NCBI GenBank assembly: GCA_963676875.1
Contig: OY781436.1
Coordinates: forward strand, 992,001 to 1,056,000
Direction: 5' to 3'
Length of the DNA: 64,000 nt
DNA from: UBA6244 sp963676875
Lineage (GTDB): Bacteria; Bacteroidota; Bacteroidia; Bacteroidales; F082
The stretch's first letter is position 1. The number at the start of each line of letters is the position of its first letter. The notes under the pieces were generated by a model. That model was not told the origin of the DNA and searched no databases. It worked only from the letters and a program-made list of their open reading frames with translations. The position numbers and the translations under genes were made by a program. Below are positions 61,818 through 64,000 of this stretch, one piece after another.

Positions 61818-64000
61818 ATGAAAATTTTTCGTCATTTTTTTATCCTTTTCATCTTTAGCGCACTCCTTTGTCAGCAAGGAATAGCGCAAAATTCGACCAC
61901 CCAAACCGACACAGACCCCACGCCGGAATGGATAAAAATGATGAAAGATCAACGGGTTAATTTTTACGATGTACAAAAAGCAGCCAACAAATATTATGAA
62001 ACCCACGACAAGGGCAAAGGCAGCGGCTGGAAACAGTTTAAACGTTGGGAATACCTCACCGAGCAAAGGGTGTATCCCTCAGGCGACCGCCATAACCTGC
62101 CGGTGGTTTGGGACGAAATAGCGGCCTTTAACGAAAAATATCCGGCCAGCAACAATAGGTCGGTGCGCGAAAGTTGGGTAGAACTCGGACCCCATACCTC
62201 TGCCAACGTTACCGGTCATTGGAGTCCGGGAATCGGTCGTATCAACGTGATCGCACTCGACCCCAACGACGACCAAACCATCTACATCGGATCTCCTTCG
62301 GGTGGCTTGTGGAAAACAACCGACGAAGGCCAAAACTGGCAACCCCTCACCGACAACCAACCCGTTCTGGGAGTTTCGGCCATAGCCATCGACCCCACCA
62401 ATACCGATATTATCTACATCGGTACCGGCGACAAAGATGCCAGCGACAACTACAGCGTGGGCGTGCTAAAATCAACCGATGGAGGTGCCACCTGGAACAC
62501 CACCGGCATCAACTGGAATATATATCAAAACCGAACCATCGCCAAACTGCTGATCGATCCCAACAACCCCAACACCCTGTACGCCGCAACCACCGACGGA
62601 CTCTACAAAACAACCGATGGCGGCGACAACTGGGACAATATCCTTTCGGGAAACATCGACGACATGGAGTTTAAACCCTTTGATTACAACACAATATACG
62701 CGGTTACCAGAAGGTTTTACAAATCCACCGATGGCGGAAATAGTTTTACCGAAACCACCGGAGTTCCCATTTCATCGCGTGTACAAATTGCCGTTACCGA
62801 AGCCAACCCTGACTATGTATATTTCTTTTCCTCAGGATCAGGCATTTACAAGTCGGAAGACAGTGGCGACTCGTTTGTATTCAGATCAAACCAACCCACC
62901 AACGGAAATCAGGCCTGGTACGATTTGGCCATTTGCGCCTCCCACGTGAATGCTGAAGAAGTCCATTTGGGTGAGTTCAACACCTGGAAATCGAGCGATG
63001 GTGCCGGCACCTGGACCATGACCACCGACTGGACCTGGGGCAACAACCTGGGCTATACCCACTGCGACATTCACGAAATGGTATTTTATGGTGGCACCCT
63101 CTACGTGGGCAGCGATGGGTTGATCACCAAATCCACCGATGGTGCCTCCACCTTCACCAACCTCACCGAAGGTATCGGCATGCGCCAGTTTTACCGTATG
63201 GGCTCCTCGAAAAACGACGCTTATAAACTGATGGGTGGATCGCAGGACAATGGCACCAGCGTTTATACCGATGGCGAATGGCACGAATGGCTGGGTGCCG
63301 ACGGCATGGAGTGTGTGGTGGACTATACCAACAGCAACATCGTATATGGCACCAGTCAGAACGGAACTTTTTATAAATCGACCAATGGCGGAAACTTTGG
63401 TGGCGTGAACATTGCCCAACCCGGAAGCGGTAACTGGGTAACACCTTTCGTGATTCACCCGACTGACCCTCAAACCCTTTTTGTGGGCTCTTCGGAAGTG
63501 AGAAAAACTACCAACGGGATGAATAGCTGGACCACCATTTCCAACCTGAATCTGGGAAATCTGGACAACCTCACCATTGCCGAATCGAACCCTGATTATT
63601 TGTACCTCTCCAAAGGTGCAAAAATATACCGAACCAAAGATGGAGGTGAAAACTGGACCAACGTAAGCAACCTGCTGCCCAACCTCACCATATCTTACAT
63701 TGCCGTGCATCCTGAAAATCCGGAAATCGTTGCCATAAGTTATTCAGGATATACCGATGGCGAAAAGGTGTATATCTCTACCAACGGAGGCGACAGCTGG
63801 AGCAATTATTCCATCAATTTGCCCAATATTCCGGCCAACTGTGTAGCTTTTTATCTGGGCGACCTCAACCCGTTGTACGTGGGCATGGATGTGGGTGTTT
63901 ATTACATCGATAATTCACAAACCGAGTGGTCGTCGTATATGCAAGACCTTCCCAATGTGATTGTCAGAGAGCTTGAAATACAATTCGACGAGCAGTTGAT
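61818..64000 (+). CDS. Large secreted beta-propeller (VPS10/sortilin-like) protein, 5' part
   Basis: An open frame from ATG 61,818 runs to the window end (at least 727 residues). A signal peptide (FFILFIFSALLCQQGIAQ) is followed by repeated Asp-box units of the form STDGGATW / TTDGGDNW / SEDSGDSF / TKDGGENW at regular spacing, i.e. ten-bladed-type sortilin or BNR propellers. Such proteins in Bacteroidota are very large and usually end in a type IX sorting domain, which would lie outside the window. Probably surface-exposed or released. Confidence 0.88.
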   Translation, partial: MKIFRHFFILFIFSALLCQQGIAQNSTTQTDTDPTPEWIKMMKDQRVNFYDVQKAANKYYETHDKGKGSGWKQFKRWEYLTEQRVYPSGDRHNLPVVWDEIAAFNEKYPASNNRSVRESWVELGPHTSANVTGHWSPGIGRINVIALDPNDDQTIYIGSPSGGLWKTTDEGQNWQPLTDNQPVLGVSAIAIDPTNTDIIYIGTGDKDASDNYSVGVLKSTDGGATWNTTGINWNIYQNRTIAKLLIDPNNPNTLYAATTDGLYKTTDGGDNWDNILSGNIDDMEFKPFDYNTIYAVTRRFYKSTDGGNSFTETTGVPISSRVQIAVTEANPDYVYFFSSGSGIYKSEDSGDSFVFRSNQPTNGNQAWYDLAICASHVNAEEVHLGEFNTWKSSDGAGTWTMTTDWTWGNNLGYTHCDIHEMVFYGGTLYVGSDGLITKSTDGASTFTNLTEGIGMRQFYRMGSSKNDAYKLMGGSQDNGTSVYTDGEWHEWLGADGMECVVDYTNSNIVYGTSQNGTFYKSTNGGNFGGVNIAQPGSGNWVTPFVIHPTDPQTLFVGSSEVRKTTNGMNSWTTISNLNLGNLDNLTIAESNPDYLYLSKGAKIYRTKDGGENWTNVSNLLPNLTISYIAVHPENPEIVAISYSGYTDGEKVYISTNGGDSWSNYSINLPNIPANCVAFYLGDLNPLYVGMDVGVYYIDNSQTEWSSYMQDLPNVIVRELEIQFDEQL

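Noticed and set aside
62174..63710. Long frames on either strand over the propeller gene
   Set aside because: They are shadows of the repeated Asp-box coding sequence; the plus-strand frame from 61,818 has a signal peptide and regular repeats.

Overview
The window looks like the chromosome of a Bacteroidota bacterium, probably class Bacteroidia and perhaps Marinilabiliales-like (inference, no marker was searched). Support comes from a gliding/type IX secretion operon (porP-porK-porL-porM-porN), GldH, RicT, LptE-like and SecG genes in typical order, cargo proteins with type IX C-terminal sorting domains, and Bacteroidota-type promoters (TTTG, 19-21 bp, TAnnTTTG).

Left core, 1-24,600, nearly all minus strand: a membrane O-glycosyltransferase-like fragment, an alpha/beta hydrolase, a divergent fatty-acyl-AMP ligase fused to an acyl carrier domain, PBP1A, gldH, ricT, groEL-groES, secG, a TPR protein, an lptE-like lipoprotein, a sigma-54 activator, pheT, recG, the porN/gldN to porP cluster and an RNA 2',3'-cyclic phosphodiesterase. 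A tRNA-Ala(GGC) gene follows.

Accessory island, about 24,740-48,260: AT-rich and bounded by tRNA-Ala on the left and an imperfect copy of the tRNA 3' half plus a duplicated terminator on the right. It is organised as an integron-like cassette array. A tyrosine recombinase at 25,750-26,904 is followed by about 20 small cassettes with genes all on the plus strand. They are separated by 55-180 bp inverted-repeat sites that end in GTT cores. In most cassettes the first 10 bases are the reverse complement of the first 10 bases of that cassette's own attC-like site, as expected for integron cassettes. The recombinase nevertheless lacks the extra segment typical of IntI and looks Xer-like. Cassettes carry toxin-antitoxin pairs (RHH/MazF, MNT/HEPN, ParD/ParE), a Fic protein, an Imm53-like immunity protein, a YwqK-like protein, a ClpP-class protease and many small secreted or membrane proteins. 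The array has been invaded by an IS91-like element with its own tyrosine recombinase, by an ORF-less group II intron lying exactly at TTGT/T of an attC core, by a second group II relic, and by two copies of a 113-114 bp element that carries a consensus promoter and sits exactly at the attC crossover point.

Right core, 48,458-64,000: two VWA-domain secreted proteins, a BNR-type secreted protein, a small conserved protein, a DUF2130 protein, an IS110 transposase with a hairpin over its start codon, palindromic repeats, an M1 aminopeptidase and a large beta-propeller secreted protein cut by the window end. Several carry type IX sorting domains and would be substrates of the Por machinery encoded on the left.
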